Assembly (NCBI RefSeq): GCF_004135205.1
Contig: NZ_CP035490.1
Span: forward strand, 806,001-870,000
DNA length: 64,000 bases
Reading direction: 5' to 3'
Source of the DNA: Hahella sp. KA22
GTDB taxonomy: Bacteria; Pseudomonadota; Gammaproteobacteria; Pseudomonadales; Oleiphilaceae
In this document: positions 43,444 through 52,587 of the stretch, piece by piece
How the letters are laid out: each line of letters opens with the position of its first letter
Position numbering within the stretch: the stretch's first letter is position 1
Program-made: the position numbers and the translations under genes
Notes under the pieces: model-generated
The model's input: only the letters and a program-made list of their open reading frames with translations
The model's database searches: none
What the model was told of the DNA's origin: nothing

Positions 43444-44857
43444 GGTTTTGCGTCTGCTCGGTTAACTGCAACAAGCCAAGCTGGGCCTGCTGGGTGAAGT
43501 GGCAGAAGGAAAAAAACTGCTCCGGGGACGGACGCGTGCGACAGTCTGCGTTATCGGCGTAAATCAGTCCGACAATGCGCGGACCTACGCGTAACGGCGT
43601 GAACATGCTTGGGGTACGTCCGATCAGGCGGTCGAAATCCGGTCCCCGCAGAATTCGCCAGGCGGGATCGTCCGCATTGGTGAAACAGCCGCTTTGCAGC
43701 GCTTTCGCCATGGCGGCGAGCAGGCTGTCGGACTCCAGATTGACGCAGAAGTTTTCTTTCCAGTGGTCCGTATGCGGCCCCAGCACCTTCTTCGGAACCA
43801 GTTGCTTCTGGCTGCGGTCGGTCATCAGCAGCGCCACGCGGGTCAGGCCGACGGCGCGGTGCAGGCCTTCCACCACCGTCATCAGTATCAAGTTGATGTC
43901 GGGTTTTTCCGTCAGCATCACCGACAGGTCGCGCAAAATCTGCAACTGCAACGTTGGGTCCGCGGGTTGCGGCGGCGTCTGCTCGCCGGCGTAGCGGGCG
44001 TTATGGCCGGGGATATGATTGACGATCTGTTTCATGCCGATGGCCGCGGCGATTTTGGCCGCCTCCTGAGCATTGGTTTTCAGACGCTGCTCCAGGTTGT
44101 CCGGCTGTTCGTTCAGCTGCGAGGCGAGATGGTTGATGGATTGCCGCAATGTGGGGGAGTTCCAGCCCTGCTCGGCTTCCTCCACCAGTCCAACGATACT
44201 GCGGATCAGCGTCACCATCTGGTTGTCCGCTTTGCCGCCGCTGACCACCGCCTGCAACAGCGGCCCCAGTTTCCAACAGTCCACCAGACCGCGGGTGATG
44301 GCGGGGAAGGTGGCGCCGAGAACCTGTTTCTGGGCGGTGACCGGCTCTTCCCGCACCAATAGCTCGTCAAGGGCGTCCGCCTGCGGCGTGCGGCAGGACC
44401 AGAACGCCAGTTCGCCGATATTGCTGAGCAACGCGGCGATAAAAATTTCTTCACTGCGCGAGGGCGTAAACTTTCCCAGCAGACGCTTGGCCTGTACCGC
44501 CGCATGCAGCGCGCGGGCCAGACTCTTTTGTAAATGGATGCGCGGTGATTTACATAACAGCGCGTCGATCACCAGAGATGACACAGCGATCGAGCGAACG
44601 GTTTCGAATCCCAGCAGCATAATGGAGCGACTGATGGTGCTCACTGGCTGACAGGATGGATTATAAAAAGCGGTGTTGGATTGACGAATGACTTGCGAAG
44701 TCAGGTCGGCGTCTTTCAAAACGACGTCCGCCAGCTGCTGTACGGAACAGTCGCCGGTAGCGGTGAGCTCGTTGATTTCCCGCATGGTCTGAGAAAGTAC
44801 GGGCAATTCGACTCGGCTCAGAAAGTCGACCCAGGCTTGGCAATTCTTGGCGATCAT
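43433..44857 (-). CDS. HDOD-domain signalling protein with C-terminal GAF-like domain
   Basis: The 474-residue protein opens with an HDOD domain (about 10-215; [66 protein letters not shown]). In HDOD proteins the HD metal ligands are lost, as seen here in LSNIGE. The C-terminal 190 residues look like a GAF domain ([44 protein letters not shown]). HDOD proteins act in signalling linked to motility and c-di-GMP. The gene converges with the chemoreceptor gene, the two overlapping by 11 bases at their 3' ends, so antisense interference is possible. Confidence 0.85.
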   Translation of the reverse strand: MIAKNCQAWVDFLSRVELPVLSQTMREINELTATGDCSVQQLADVVLKDADLTSQVIRQSNTAFYNPSCQPVSTISRSIMLLGFETVRSIAVSSLVIDALLCKSPRIHLQKSLARALHAAVQAKRLLGKFTPSRSEEIFIAALLSNIGELAFWSCRTPQADALDELLVREEPVTAQKQVLGATFPAITRGLVDCWKLGPLLQAVVSGGKADNQMVTLIRSIVGLVEEAEQGWNSPTLRQSINHLASQLNEQPDNLEQRLKTNAQEAAKIAAAIGMKQIVNHIPGHNARYAGEQTPPQPADPTLQLQILRDLSVMLTEKPDINLILMTVVEGLHRAVGLTRVALLMTDRSQKQLVPKKVLGPHTDHWKENFCVNLESDSLLAAMAKALQSGCFTNADDPAWRILRGPDFDRLIGRTPSMFTPLRVGPRIVGLIYADNADCRTRPSPEQFFSFCHFTQQAQLGLLQLTEQTQNPSS

Positions 44858-44973
44858 TAAAGGTTCCCCCTGTCGCCCAGTATGACCGGCGCAACAGGGG
44901 AATTCCGTAACGGTTTTGCAACTAGACTTGTACAGAAGGTGTGAACTCTGTGCAGATTTGCGTTTATAAGTGA

Positions 44974-45876
44974 CTAAATGTTGCGCAATTCTTCCAGCAT
45001 TTCATCCATGAACGGGGTCTTGTAGCCAAGTCCTCTGGCGCGTCGACTATCCAGGCTGACGTCACGGGGACGCTTGGCCGGCATGATGACATCCCTTTGT
45101 TTTTGCTCCTGAATCAGGTCCTCATCCAGACCAAAGGTGCGCGCCAGCGCCTTCAGAAAGTGATGGCGGGAGACGGTCTCAATGCCGCCTAAGTGCAGAG
45201 TCAGGCCCTGTTGCATCTGGAAGAAGCGCACGATGCCCTGGGCGGCGGTGGCGTAATCCACGGCGGAGCGATATTCGTCGACAAAGCCGGTGAGCGCATC
45301 GCCCTGACGCAGGCGCTCCAGCCATTGCGTCACGTTGCTTGGCTTGAGCAGGCCCAGCCCAAACATCCAGGGCAGGCGCACGATGGTGGCGAGGGGATGC
45401 CGTTCGCGGATCGACTCTTCCGCCAACACCTTGTGCTCGCCATAGCGATTGATGGGGTTCACTGGGTCGCTTTCCCGGTATACGCCCTGGCGGCCGTCGA
45501 ACACCAGATCGGTAGAGGTGAACAGCAGCGGTATATTTCTCTCCGCGCACAAAGCGGCGAGCTGGCGCGTCGCTTCCACGTTCAGCTGCAGGGAGCGTTC
45601 CGGTTGCTGCTGGCAGGTATTGGGATCGGACAAAGCGGCGGCGTGGATCACCGCGTCCGGCTTGAGATTACGGAACATGGCCTGCGTCAGCTCGGCGTCG
45701 CACAGATCCTGGCGCACGCGAAACGGCGCTAGATCCTCCGGCAGCGTAAGATGATGGCTCTGCGCCAGCACTTCGTAATCCCGATTCAGCGCCCGGCAGA
45801 TATGCGCGCCTAAAAAGCCGCTGGCGCCGGTGACCAGCACTCTGGGTTTTTTGGCTTCGTTGGAAAAAAGTTGCAT
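44974..45876 (-). CDS. RmlD-like NAD(P)-dependent sugar-nucleotide reductase/epimerase
   Basis: The 300-residue extended short-chain dehydrogenase has the nucleotide-binding loop VTGASGFLGAHIC, HAAALSDPN after strand 4, the catalytic STDLVFDG Ser/Thr region and the Tyr-x3-Lys motif in NRYGEHKVLAEE. These features match dTDP-4-dehydrorhamnose reductase-type (RmlD) proteins. No rmlA, rmlB or rmlC genes are present here, so dTDP-rhamnose synthesis is not assured and the substrate is open. AAGGGA precedes the ATG. It is monocistronic on the minus strand. Confidence 0.82.
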   Translation of the reverse strand: MQLFSNEAKKPRVLVTGASGFLGAHICRALNRDYEVLAQSHHLTLPEDLAPFRVRQDLCDAELTQAMFRNLKPDAVIHAAALSDPNTCQQQPERSLQLNVEATRQLAALCAERNIPLLFTSTDLVFDGRQGVYRESDPVNPINRYGEHKVLAEESIRERHPLATIVRLPWMFGLGLLKPSNVTQWLERLRQGDALTGFVDEYRSAVDYATAAQGIVRFFQMQQGLTLHLGGIETVSRHHFLKALARTFGLDEDLIQEQKQRDVIMPAKRPRDVSLDSRRARGLGYKTPFMDEMLEELRNI

Positions 45877-46008
45877 GGAAATCCCTTGTTTTTTGGCCTG
45901 AGCCTGTTAACGGCAAGTCTGCCATTTATGGCGGTTGTGATACAATCGGCGGTTTGTTTGCGGCCTTTGGACTTTATTTATTTTCCCTGGGGATGACGGA
46001 GGTAGTTG

Positions 46009-46935
46009 ATGATAGTCGGCGCGTATCGTTCGGAAGCGATGTTGATTGTCGCGGCGGCGATTTGGGGGTTCGCCTTTGTCGCCCAGGTGGCGGGCATGGA
46101 GCACGTAGGCCCCTTTACTTTCAACGCCGCCCGTTTTGTGCTCGGCGGTCTGTCATTGATACCTTTGCTCATTATATTGCCGCGTTTGCAGCGGGTGGCG
46201 CCTGCCAAACCCAAGGCCAAAGGTCTGGTGCTGGGAAGCTGTCTGGCGGGCTTTTTTCTATTTGCCGGCGCCTCACTGCAACAGGTGGGGCTGCAGTACA
46301 CCACCGCCGGTAAGGCGGGTTTCATAACCGGGTTGTATATCATTCTGGTGCCACTGATCGCATTATGCTGGGGACAGCGCGCCGAAGCCAAAATATGGTT
46401 TGGCGCAGTGCTGTGCGTCATTGGCCTGTTCTATCTCAGCGTGCGCGAAGATTTTACTGTCTCCTATGGCGACTCCCTGCAACTGATCGGCGCCGGCTTC
46501 TGGGCGGGACATGTGTTGATGATCGGGTGGCTGTCTCCCCGTTTTAACCCTTTGCATATTTCCATCGTGCAGTTCCTGGTCTGCGGCCTGGTGAGCTGGG
46601 TCGTGGCGTTCGCTATTGAAACGCCCACCTGGAGCGGGTTGTGGGGCGCGTCCTGGTCAATCGCCTATGCGGGCTTCATGTCCGTGGGAATCGCCTATAC
46701 TTTGCAGGTGATCGGCCAGCAGCATGCGCCGGCGACCCGGGTCGCCATCATTATCAGTCTGGAAACGGTTTTTGCAGTGCTGGGCGGATGGCTGATGCTG
46801 CAGGAAGTCCTGGACGAAAAAGCGATTTACGGATGTGGTCTTATGCTGGCCGGCATGATAGTTTCGCAGCTGAATTTCAACCGTGGCCGCACCCGTGAGA
46901 GAGAGTTGTTGGATTCCGGCGCGTCGGGCTCCTGA
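46009..46935 (+). CDS. EamA/DMT-superfamily transporter
   Basis: The 308-residue inner-membrane protein has about ten hydrophobic helices in two EamA repeats. The first contains ALMLIVAAAIWGFAFVAQ-type sequence (MLIVAAAIWGFAFVAQV, then GPFTFNAARFVLGGLSLIPL). The second ends with the conserved QQHAPATRVAIIISLETVF and VLGGWLMLQEVL. The drug/metabolite transporter superfamily exports amino acids, metabolites or drugs; the substrate is unknown. The ATG at 46009 has GGAGG six bases upstream and is preferred to the TTG at 46006. Confidence 0.9.
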   Translation: MIVGAYRSEAMLIVAAAIWGFAFVAQVAGMEHVGPFTFNAARFVLGGLSLIPLLIILPRLQRVAPAKPKAKGLVLGSCLAGFFLFAGASLQQVGLQYTTAGKAGFITGLYIILVPLIALCWGQRAEAKIWFGAVLCVIGLFYLSVREDFTVSYGDSLQLIGAGFWAGHVLMIGWLSPRFNPLHISIVQFLVCGLVSWVVAFAIETPTWSGLWGASWSIAYAGFMSVGIAYTLQVIGQQHAPATRVAIIISLETVFAVLGGWLMLQEVLDEKAIYGCGLMLAGMIVSQLNFNRGRTRERELLDSGASGS

Positions 46936-47097
46936 ACAGGCCTTTCGCTCTGAACGCAACGCTTAAAAACGCCTGTTGGACTGTGCGATCCGCTCATTAG
47001 GCTATACCAGACGCCCTTTGGGCTATGCAAGTCCGCCAACTACTGTAAAATACGGGGCCCTTTTTGATGTACTCCTTAGTAAGGTGATTAAGCCGGG

Positions 47098-47853
47098 ATG
47101 CTGGATACTTCCATCGCAATAGAAACGCCTGAAGGCGTGGACTTCGATCTCACTCCCGCCGGGCCGCTTTCCCGCGCGCTGGCGTACATGGCCGACTTCC
47201 TCATTCGGCTGGGTGTCGTCCTGGCCTGTATGATTGTCCTGTCTATTTTTGGAGAAGCCGGTATCGGCATCTCACTGATTATTTACTTCGTGCTGGAGTG
47301 GTTTTACCCGGTGCTGTTTGAGGTATACCGTGCCGCGACGCCGGGTAAAAAGTGGATGAATCTTATCGTCGTACACGATGACGGCGCGCCTATTACCTTT
47401 TCTTCTTCATTGTTGCGCAATCTCCTGCGCACGGCGGACATTCTGCCCGTGTTTTACGCGTTGGGGCTGGTGTCCATGATGTGCAACAAGCAATTCAAGC
47501 GTCTGGGCGACATCGCCGCCGGCACAGTGGTGGTCAGGGCGCGTCGCGTGGAGACGTTGACGGCGCTGGCGGAGCCGGGCGTGCGGTCGCCGAGTGTTCC
47601 CCTCAAGCCGGAAGAGCAGAAGGCCATCGTGCAGTTTGCGCAACGGGCTGGCGTGCTGTCCCAGGCGCGCCGCCAGGAGCTGGCCAACATTCTGGAGCCG
47701 TTGCATCACGAAAAAGACGAGGCGGCGGTCGTTAATATCAATCAGATGGCGAACTATCTGTTGGGCAAAACGCCAGGACCTGAGCCTGTGCGGGAGCCAT
47801 CCGCGCCGGAGCCGTCATCATCCATCGCGCAACCACCTGAGGAGCGGCAGTGA
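47098..47853 (+). CDS. RDD-family membrane protein
   Basis: The 251-residue protein begins with an RDD domain: PAGPLSRALAYMADFLIR (the Arg-Asp pattern), two membrane helices (LGVVLACMIVLSIFG, SLIIYFVLEWFYPVLF), then TPGKKWMNLIVV and SSLLRNLLRTADILPVFY, typical of the family. The C-terminal 90 residues are soluble, helical and end in a Pro/Ser-rich tail. It is the first gene of a six-gene operon in which every junction overlaps; the next start codon (GTG 47850) lies in its own stop. Its role is presumed to be a membrane component of the MoxR-linked complex. Confidence 0.87.
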   Translation: MLDTSIAIETPEGVDFDLTPAGPLSRALAYMADFLIRLGVVLACMIVLSIFGEAGIGISLIIYFVLEWFYPVLFEVYRAATPGKKWMNLIVVHDDGAPITFSSSLLRNLLRTADILPVFYALGLVSMMCNKQFKRLGDIAAGTVVVRARRVETLTALAEPGVRSPSVPLKPEEQKAIVQFAQRAGVLSQARRQELANILEPLHHEKDEAAVVNINQMANYLLGKTPGPEPVREPSAPEPSSSIAQPPEERQ

Positions 47854-48815
47854 AGCAGGACGTATTTGAGCGCCAACAGCAGCATTTTTGGAGCGAGTAC
47901 GCAGTATTACTGCAAAGGCTGGAGACCGGCGACACAACGGGCTATCGCAATTTCGCCAGTTCTTACCGGCGTCTGTGTCAGCACTTGTCCGTCGCGCGTC
48001 ATCGCAGCTATTCGCCGCACCTGATTTCCTATCTGAATGACCTGATGCTGCGCGGACATCAGATGTTGTATCGTCGTCCCAGTCATTTCTGGCTGAGTTT
48101 TCTGGGATTTATCCGCTATGACTTTCCCCAGGCGGTGCGCGCCAACCAACAATATGTCTGGTTGGCCAGCGCCCTGTTGTACCTGCCGTTCATCGTGCTG
48201 ATCATCGCCATCAAACTGCAGCCGGATCTGGTGAATCTGGTGCTGGACCCGCACGACGTCGCTTCCTACGAGGCGATGTACGACCCCACCTCGGAACGCT
48301 TGGGTCGGCCGCGAGAAGCGTCTACCGATGTGCAGATGTTCGGGTTTTACATCTATAACAACATCGGTATCGCGTTCCGCACTTTCGCCACGGGCATTCT
48401 GTATACCCTGGGCAGCCTGTTCTTTTTGATTTACAACGGTATTCATATGGGCGCCGTCGCCGGACACCTGACGGAGATCGGCTATACCGAGCCGTTCTGG
48501 ACCTTCGTTATCGCCCATGGCGCTTTTGAGCTCACGGCGATTGTGTTTTCCGGAGCGGCGGGCATTAAGCTGGGTTTCTCACTGTTATCTCCCGGCAATC
48601 TCTCTCGCCTGGAATCTCTGAAGCGGTCGGCGAAGGCCTGCACGCCCATCCTGTTTGGCATGGCGGGCATGCTATTGATCGCCGCTTTTATTGAAGCGTT
48701 CTGGTCGTCGGATCACACCATGCCGGCGACAGTGAAATATTCCGTTGGCGCTGTCATGTGGGCGTTGGTGACCTGTTATTTTGTGTTCAGCGGGAGGGTG
48801 CGTGAACCCCGCTAA
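47850..48815 (+). CDS. SpoIIM/stage II sporulation protein M-like membrane protein
   Basis: The 321-residue protein starts at GTG 47850, overlapping the RDD stop as GTGA. After a cytoplasmic N-terminus (about 100 residues) it has several membrane helices (WLASALLYLPFIVLIIAI, FRTFATGILYTLGSLFFLIYNG, AHGAFELTAIVFSGAAGIKLG), with the FEL/GAAGIKLG pattern of SpoIIM-like proteins. In Bacillus SpoIIM belongs to a peptidoglycan-remodelling complex. In Gram-negative bacteria the family usually occurs, as here, with MoxR and DUF58 genes rather than in sporulation. Confidence 0.87.
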   Translation: MKQDVFERQQQHFWSEYAVLLQRLETGDTTGYRNFASSYRRLCQHLSVARHRSYSPHLISYLNDLMLRGHQMLYRRPSHFWLSFLGFIRYDFPQAVRANQQYVWLASALLYLPFIVLIIAIKLQPDLVNLVLDPHDVASYEAMYDPTSERLGRPREASTDVQMFGFYIYNNIGIAFRTFATGILYTLGSLFFLIYNGIHMGAVAGHLTEIGYTEPFWTFVIAHGAFELTAIVFSGAAGIKLGFSLLSPGNLSRLESLKRSAKACTPILFGMAGMLLIAAFIEAFWSSDHTMPATVKYSVGAVMWALVTCYFVFSGRVREPR

Positions 48816-50388
48816 TATCAATTTCCGTTTACGCCCCCGGGACCACTACGAAGCGGTGGACCTGGGCTGTCAGTTTGTGCGTCGCTGGTGGAAGCAACTC
48901 TACGCAGTATGGCTGTTGACGATGACGCCGGTGGCGGCGTTGTGCTGGCTGCTGATTGACGATATTAACTACGTCAGTATCGCTGTGTGGTGGGTGAAGC
49001 CGCTGTTTGAGCGTGGGCAACTGTATTTTCTGAGTCGCGCAGTGTTTGGCGCGCCTCCGACGATTAAAGAAACCCTGCGGCAAACGCCGAAACTGATGTT
49101 TCTGCAATGTTTCGCCACGCTGACCTGGCGGCGTTTCAGTCCGACCCGTTCCTTTGACTTGCCGGTTATTCAGTTGGAAGGCTTAAAAGGCAAGAGCCGG
49201 CAGCAACGTATGACAGTGCTGCATCGTGATAATGCGGCGTCCGTCAGCTTTTGGGTCACCATCGTCGGCGTGCATCTGGAGAACTTTCTGATGCTCGCCG
49301 CTATCGGGCTGGTTGTCATGTTTATTCCGCAAGGCGTGCAGCTGGAGTGGGAGACCGTTTTTGAGGCTGCGCCGCTGTACACCACTTGTTACTTCGTCGG
49401 CATGGCCTTAGTTGGTCCTGTCTACGCCGCCAGTGGTTTCTCTTTGTACCTGAATCGCCGCATTACGCTGGAAGGCTGGGATCTTGAGCTGATTTTCCGT
49501 CAGCTGGGGCAGCGACTGGATGATAGTCGGGGATCGGTTCATTCCGGCGACGGCGGGGCTGCGCGCCGGGTGACTCAGGCGATGTGTCTGGTCCTGGCGT
49601 TGGGCGCCCTGGCGCTTCCTCCCTCTGGTTCCGTTCGGGCGGAGACGGCGACGGAACAGACCGAAACTGCGGAAAGCCAAAACTGGGACGCGGAAAGATC
49701 CGCGCTGACCCCGGACAAGGCGAAAGAAGATATCGAGAAGATCCTGAAAGGATCGGACTTCCGTAATATCGTCAAGAAAGAGGCGCCCAAGTTCTGGAAG
49801 GAGTGGGAAGACCGCCAGGAAGAAAAGCGCGAAAAGCAGTTGGATGACTTCACAAGCTCCAACTTTTCCTTTGGCGAATACTTCGCCCAGATCTTCAAAT
49901 TACTGATCTGGGCGACGCTGATTGGCCTGATTTTATATCTGCTGTATCGCTATCGGGATTCCATCCTGGCGCTGTCTTGGATGCCTCGCATTGAGCGTAA
50001 GGAGAAGAGCAAGCCGACCCATGTGTTTGATCTTGATATTCGTGAAGAGTCCCTGCCGCCGCAATTAGCCGACGAGGCCTGGGCGTTGTGGGAACAAGGA
50101 CGACATCGGGACGCCCTGGGTCTGTTATACCGCGGCGGCCTGTCCCGTTTGGTGCATCGCCATGGTCTGCGTTTGAATCGCGGCGCCACAGAAGGGGATT
50201 GCGTGGCGATGGTGAAGCGGCGTCAGGGCGGCGCGCTCAGCGACTATTTCGCGGTTTTGACCCGGGTCTGGCAGCATTTGGCCTACGCCCACGAACTGCC
50301 CACTGCCGAGCGTTTTCAGGAGCTGTGCCGGGGCTGGCGCGACGTGTTTGATGTAGAGCGGGAAGGAGGCGAGCATGCAGCGCAGTAA
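48802..50388 (+). CDS. DUF4129-type membrane protein
   Basis: The 528-residue protein starts at GTG 48802, with GGAGG four bases upstream, and overlaps the SpoIIM stop. The N-terminal half has several membrane helices (YAVWLLTMTPVAALCWLLI, NFLMLAAIGLVVMFIP, TTCYFVGMALVGPVYAASGF). A periplasmic charged segment rich in Lys and Glu (about 290-355) follows, then a further helix (LIWATLIGLILYLLY) and a cytoplasmic C-terminal domain, ALWEQGRHRDALGLLYRGGL, characteristic of DUF4129. The biochemical role is unknown. DUF4129 proteins accompany MoxR ATPases and are thought to be part of the complex they remodel. Confidence 0.82.
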   Translation: MNPANINFRLRPRDHYEAVDLGCQFVRRWWKQLYAVWLLTMTPVAALCWLLIDDINYVSIAVWWVKPLFERGQLYFLSRAVFGAPPTIKETLRQTPKLMFLQCFATLTWRRFSPTRSFDLPVIQLEGLKGKSRQQRMTVLHRDNAASVSFWVTIVGVHLENFLMLAAIGLVVMFIPQGVQLEWETVFEAAPLYTTCYFVGMALVGPVYAASGFSLYLNRRITLEGWDLELIFRQLGQRLDDSRGSVHSGDGGAARRVTQAMCLVLALGALALPPSGSVRAETATEQTETAESQNWDAERSALTPDKAKEDIEKILKGSDFRNIVKKEAPKFWKEWEDRQEEKREKQLDDFTSSNFSFGEYFAQIFKLLIWATLIGLILYLLYRYRDSILALSWMPRIERKEKSKPTHVFDLDIREESLPPQLADEAWALWEQGRHRDALGLLYRGGLSRLVHRHGLRLNRGATEGDCVAMVKRRQGGALSDYFAVLTRVWQHLAYAHELPTAERFQELCRGWRDVFDVEREGGEHAAQ

Positions 50389-51607
50389 TTCCTTCGCCGC
50401 GATCGGTATCGCCGTCGCTGTTTTGTTGCTGGTGGGGTTGGGCGTCTATTGGTATCAGGGACTGGAGTGGATCGAGTACGAGCGCGATCTGGGGCCGAAT
50501 GAGAAAGCCCGCCGGGAGCCTTTTCTGGCGGCGCAGATATTCATTGAAAAACGCGGCTACAAACTGGAGAGCAATCCCAGCTTCCGCGACTTCGATAACC
50601 CGGATTTTGCGCTGAAAACGTCGACAGACGACGCCATTGTGCTGGTGGACGCATACGGCTCACTGTCACAAAAGCGGGCGCAAACCCTGTTGGAATGGGT
50701 GGAGCGCGGCGGCCATCTGATGGTGACGGCGAAGAATCCCTACCTCAAGGGCATGGAAAAAATCCAGGACCCGGTTTTCGAAGAGTTCGGAGTGGAAGTG
50801 GAGCGCAATGGTCAGGGCGACTTCGACGAGGAGCTGTGGGGCGCCATTAGCACTATTGGCGGGTATGTCGGCATCACGCAAGAAGACCTGTGTCCCATGC
50901 TGTATCCCCAGGCGGAATTCTCGTTCGAGGGCGATGAAAACACCATTGGCGTGCATTTCCTCTCCAACGATACGCTTTATGGCCAGGACGATTACCTTTA
51001 CGCCTCCGTCGGCCCGGATGGCGCTTCCCGCATGCTGCAGTACGAATACGGCGACGGCATGGTGACCTACATGGTCAGTCTGGATATGTGGAAGAACTTC
51101 GCCATCGGCTGCCAGGACCATGCCTACATGCTATGGCAAATGGCTCCGGGAGACAGCGGGGTCATGCATTTCTATTACAACCGGGACTTTCCCAGTCTGG
51201 GGTCCGTGCTCTGGCGTCACTTCTATGCGGCGATTGCGGTAGGAGCGCTGACGCTGCTTTTATGGCTGTGGTATCGAGGCATGCGCTTCGGCCCGCTACG
51301 GGATGAAGAGCCGGGAACCCAGCGTCAGATTCTTGAGCACATCGCCGCCAGCGCCCGTTTCCTGTGGCGTATGGATAAAGGTCAGGCTCTGGTGGAAAGC
51401 GTCAGAGCGGAAACCTGGCAGGCGATTTCCAAGCGGCTGCAGCATATTACGCGGCTGGAGCAATCTGTTCAGGTCGCCCAGCTGGCCAAACATTTTCAGA
51501 TGAATGAACAAGCGGTGGAAGCGGCCCTGTTCGGCCCGATACCCAATGATCCGGTAAGTTTTGTCAATATTATTCGAGCGTTGAAGCGAATAAAGGATAA
51601 GTTATGA
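50375..51607 (+). CDS. DUF4350-type membrane protein
   Basis: The 410-residue protein has an N-terminal membrane helix (AIGIAVAVLLLVGLGVYWY), a periplasmic-side alpha/beta domain (DDAIVLVDAYGSLSQKRA, LLEWVERGGHLMVTAKNP) typical of DUF4350, a second helix (FYAAIAVGALTLLLWLWY) near residue 290 and a helical cytoplasmic tail. It overlaps the preceding gene by 14 bases and shares ATGA with the following MoxR gene. DUF4350 proteins occur in MoxR/DUF58 operons and are uncharacterised. Confidence 0.82.
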   Translation: MQRSNSFAAIGIAVAVLLLVGLGVYWYQGLEWIEYERDLGPNEKARREPFLAAQIFIEKRGYKLESNPSFRDFDNPDFALKTSTDDAIVLVDAYGSLSQKRAQTLLEWVERGGHLMVTAKNPYLKGMEKIQDPVFEEFGVEVERNGQGDFDEELWGAISTIGGYVGITQEDLCPMLYPQAEFSFEGDENTIGVHFLSNDTLYGQDDYLYASVGPDGASRMLQYEYGDGMVTYMVSLDMWKNFAIGCQDHAYMLWQMAPGDSGVMHFYYNRDFPSLGSVLWRHFYAAIAVGALTLLLWLWYRGMRFGPLRDEEPGTQRQILEHIAASARFLWRMDKGQALVESVRAETWQAISKRLQHITRLEQSVQVAQLAKHFQMNEQAVEAALFGPIPNDPVSFVNIIRALKRIKDKL

Positions 51608-52587
51608 GTGAAGCCCACATCGAAGAATCCCAACTGCAATCCATCAGCCAGCAACTGCAGACTCTGAAGTCTGAGCTGGAAAAGGCGATAGTGGGGCAGT
51701 CCGACATTATCGAGCATACCCTGATCGCCCTGGTGGCTGGCGGACACGTGCTGATCGAAGGCGTTCCCGGTCTGGGCAAGACGCTGCTGGTGCGGGCGCT
51801 GGCGAAAACCTTTCAGGGTAAATTTGGACGCATTCAGTTCACTCCCGACCTGATGCCCAGCGATGTGACCGGCCATTCCATGTATCACATGGAGACGCAA
51901 AGCTTCAAAATCCGCAAAGGGCCGGCGTTCACCAACCTGCTGCTGGCGGACGAGATCAACCGCGCTCCCGCCAAAACCCAGGCGGCGCTGCTGGAAGTGA
52001 TGCAGGAATATCAGGTCACTATCGATGGGACCTCTTTCCCGGTGCCTACGCCGTTTATGGTGCTGGCGACCCAGAACCCAATTGAGCAGGAAGGCACTTA
52101 TCCGCTGCCGGAAGCGGAGCTGGACCGTTTTATCATGAAGCTGCTGATCGAATTCCCCAGTGCGGAAAACGAAGCCTCCATCGTGCGTCAGGTCAATGAC
52201 AGTCGCGGCGCCAAAGTGGATTATCTGGCCCGGGTCAGCGCCCTGACCACGCCGGAAGAAGTCGGCGCATGGCAAGCGGCGGCCTGGCGAATCCTGGCGG
52301 ATGACGCGGTGGTGGATTACGCTGTGCGCATTACCCGCGCCACTCGCGAATGGCCGGGCGTCGCCCGCGGCGCCGGTCCGCGCGGCAGCATCAACCTGAT
52401 CCGCGCAGCGAAAGCGCGGGCGCTAATGGAAGGGCGTCCCTATATCCTGCCCGATGACGTCAAATTACTGGCTCCAGCGGTGCTGCGTCATCGCTTGCTG
52501 CTGTCCGCAGACATGGAGATCGAAGGCGTTAGCGTCGATAAACTCCTCGCCGGTATGCTGGAAGAGATTGAGGCCCCCCGTAAATGA
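51604..52587 (+). CDS. MoxR-family AAA+ ATPase
   Basis: MoxR ATPases are chaperone-like hexamers that help assemble or activate protein complexes, often metal-binding or vWA-containing ones. The 327-residue protein shows Walker A GVPGLGKT, Walker B LLLADEINRAPAKTQAALLE, sensor LATQNPIEQEGTYPLPEAE and RAPAK arginine finger region. The ATG overlaps the DUF4350 stop (ATGA) and its own stop overlaps the DUF58 start in the same way. The DUF58 protein, which has a vWA-like fold, is its most likely partner. Confidence 0.95.
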   Translation: MSEAHIEESQLQSISQQLQTLKSELEKAIVGQSDIIEHTLIALVAGGHVLIEGVPGLGKTLLVRALAKTFQGKFGRIQFTPDLMPSDVTGHSMYHMETQSFKIRKGPAFTNLLLADEINRAPAKTQAALLEVMQEYQVTIDGTSFPVPTPFMVLATQNPIEQEGTYPLPEAELDRFIMKLLIEFPSAENEASIVRQVNDSRGAKVDYLARVSALTTPEEVGAWQAAAWRILADDAVVDYAVRITRATREWPGVARGAGPRGSINLIRAAKARALMEGRPYILPDDVKLLAPAVLRHRLLLSADMEIEGVSVDKLLAGMLEEIEAPRK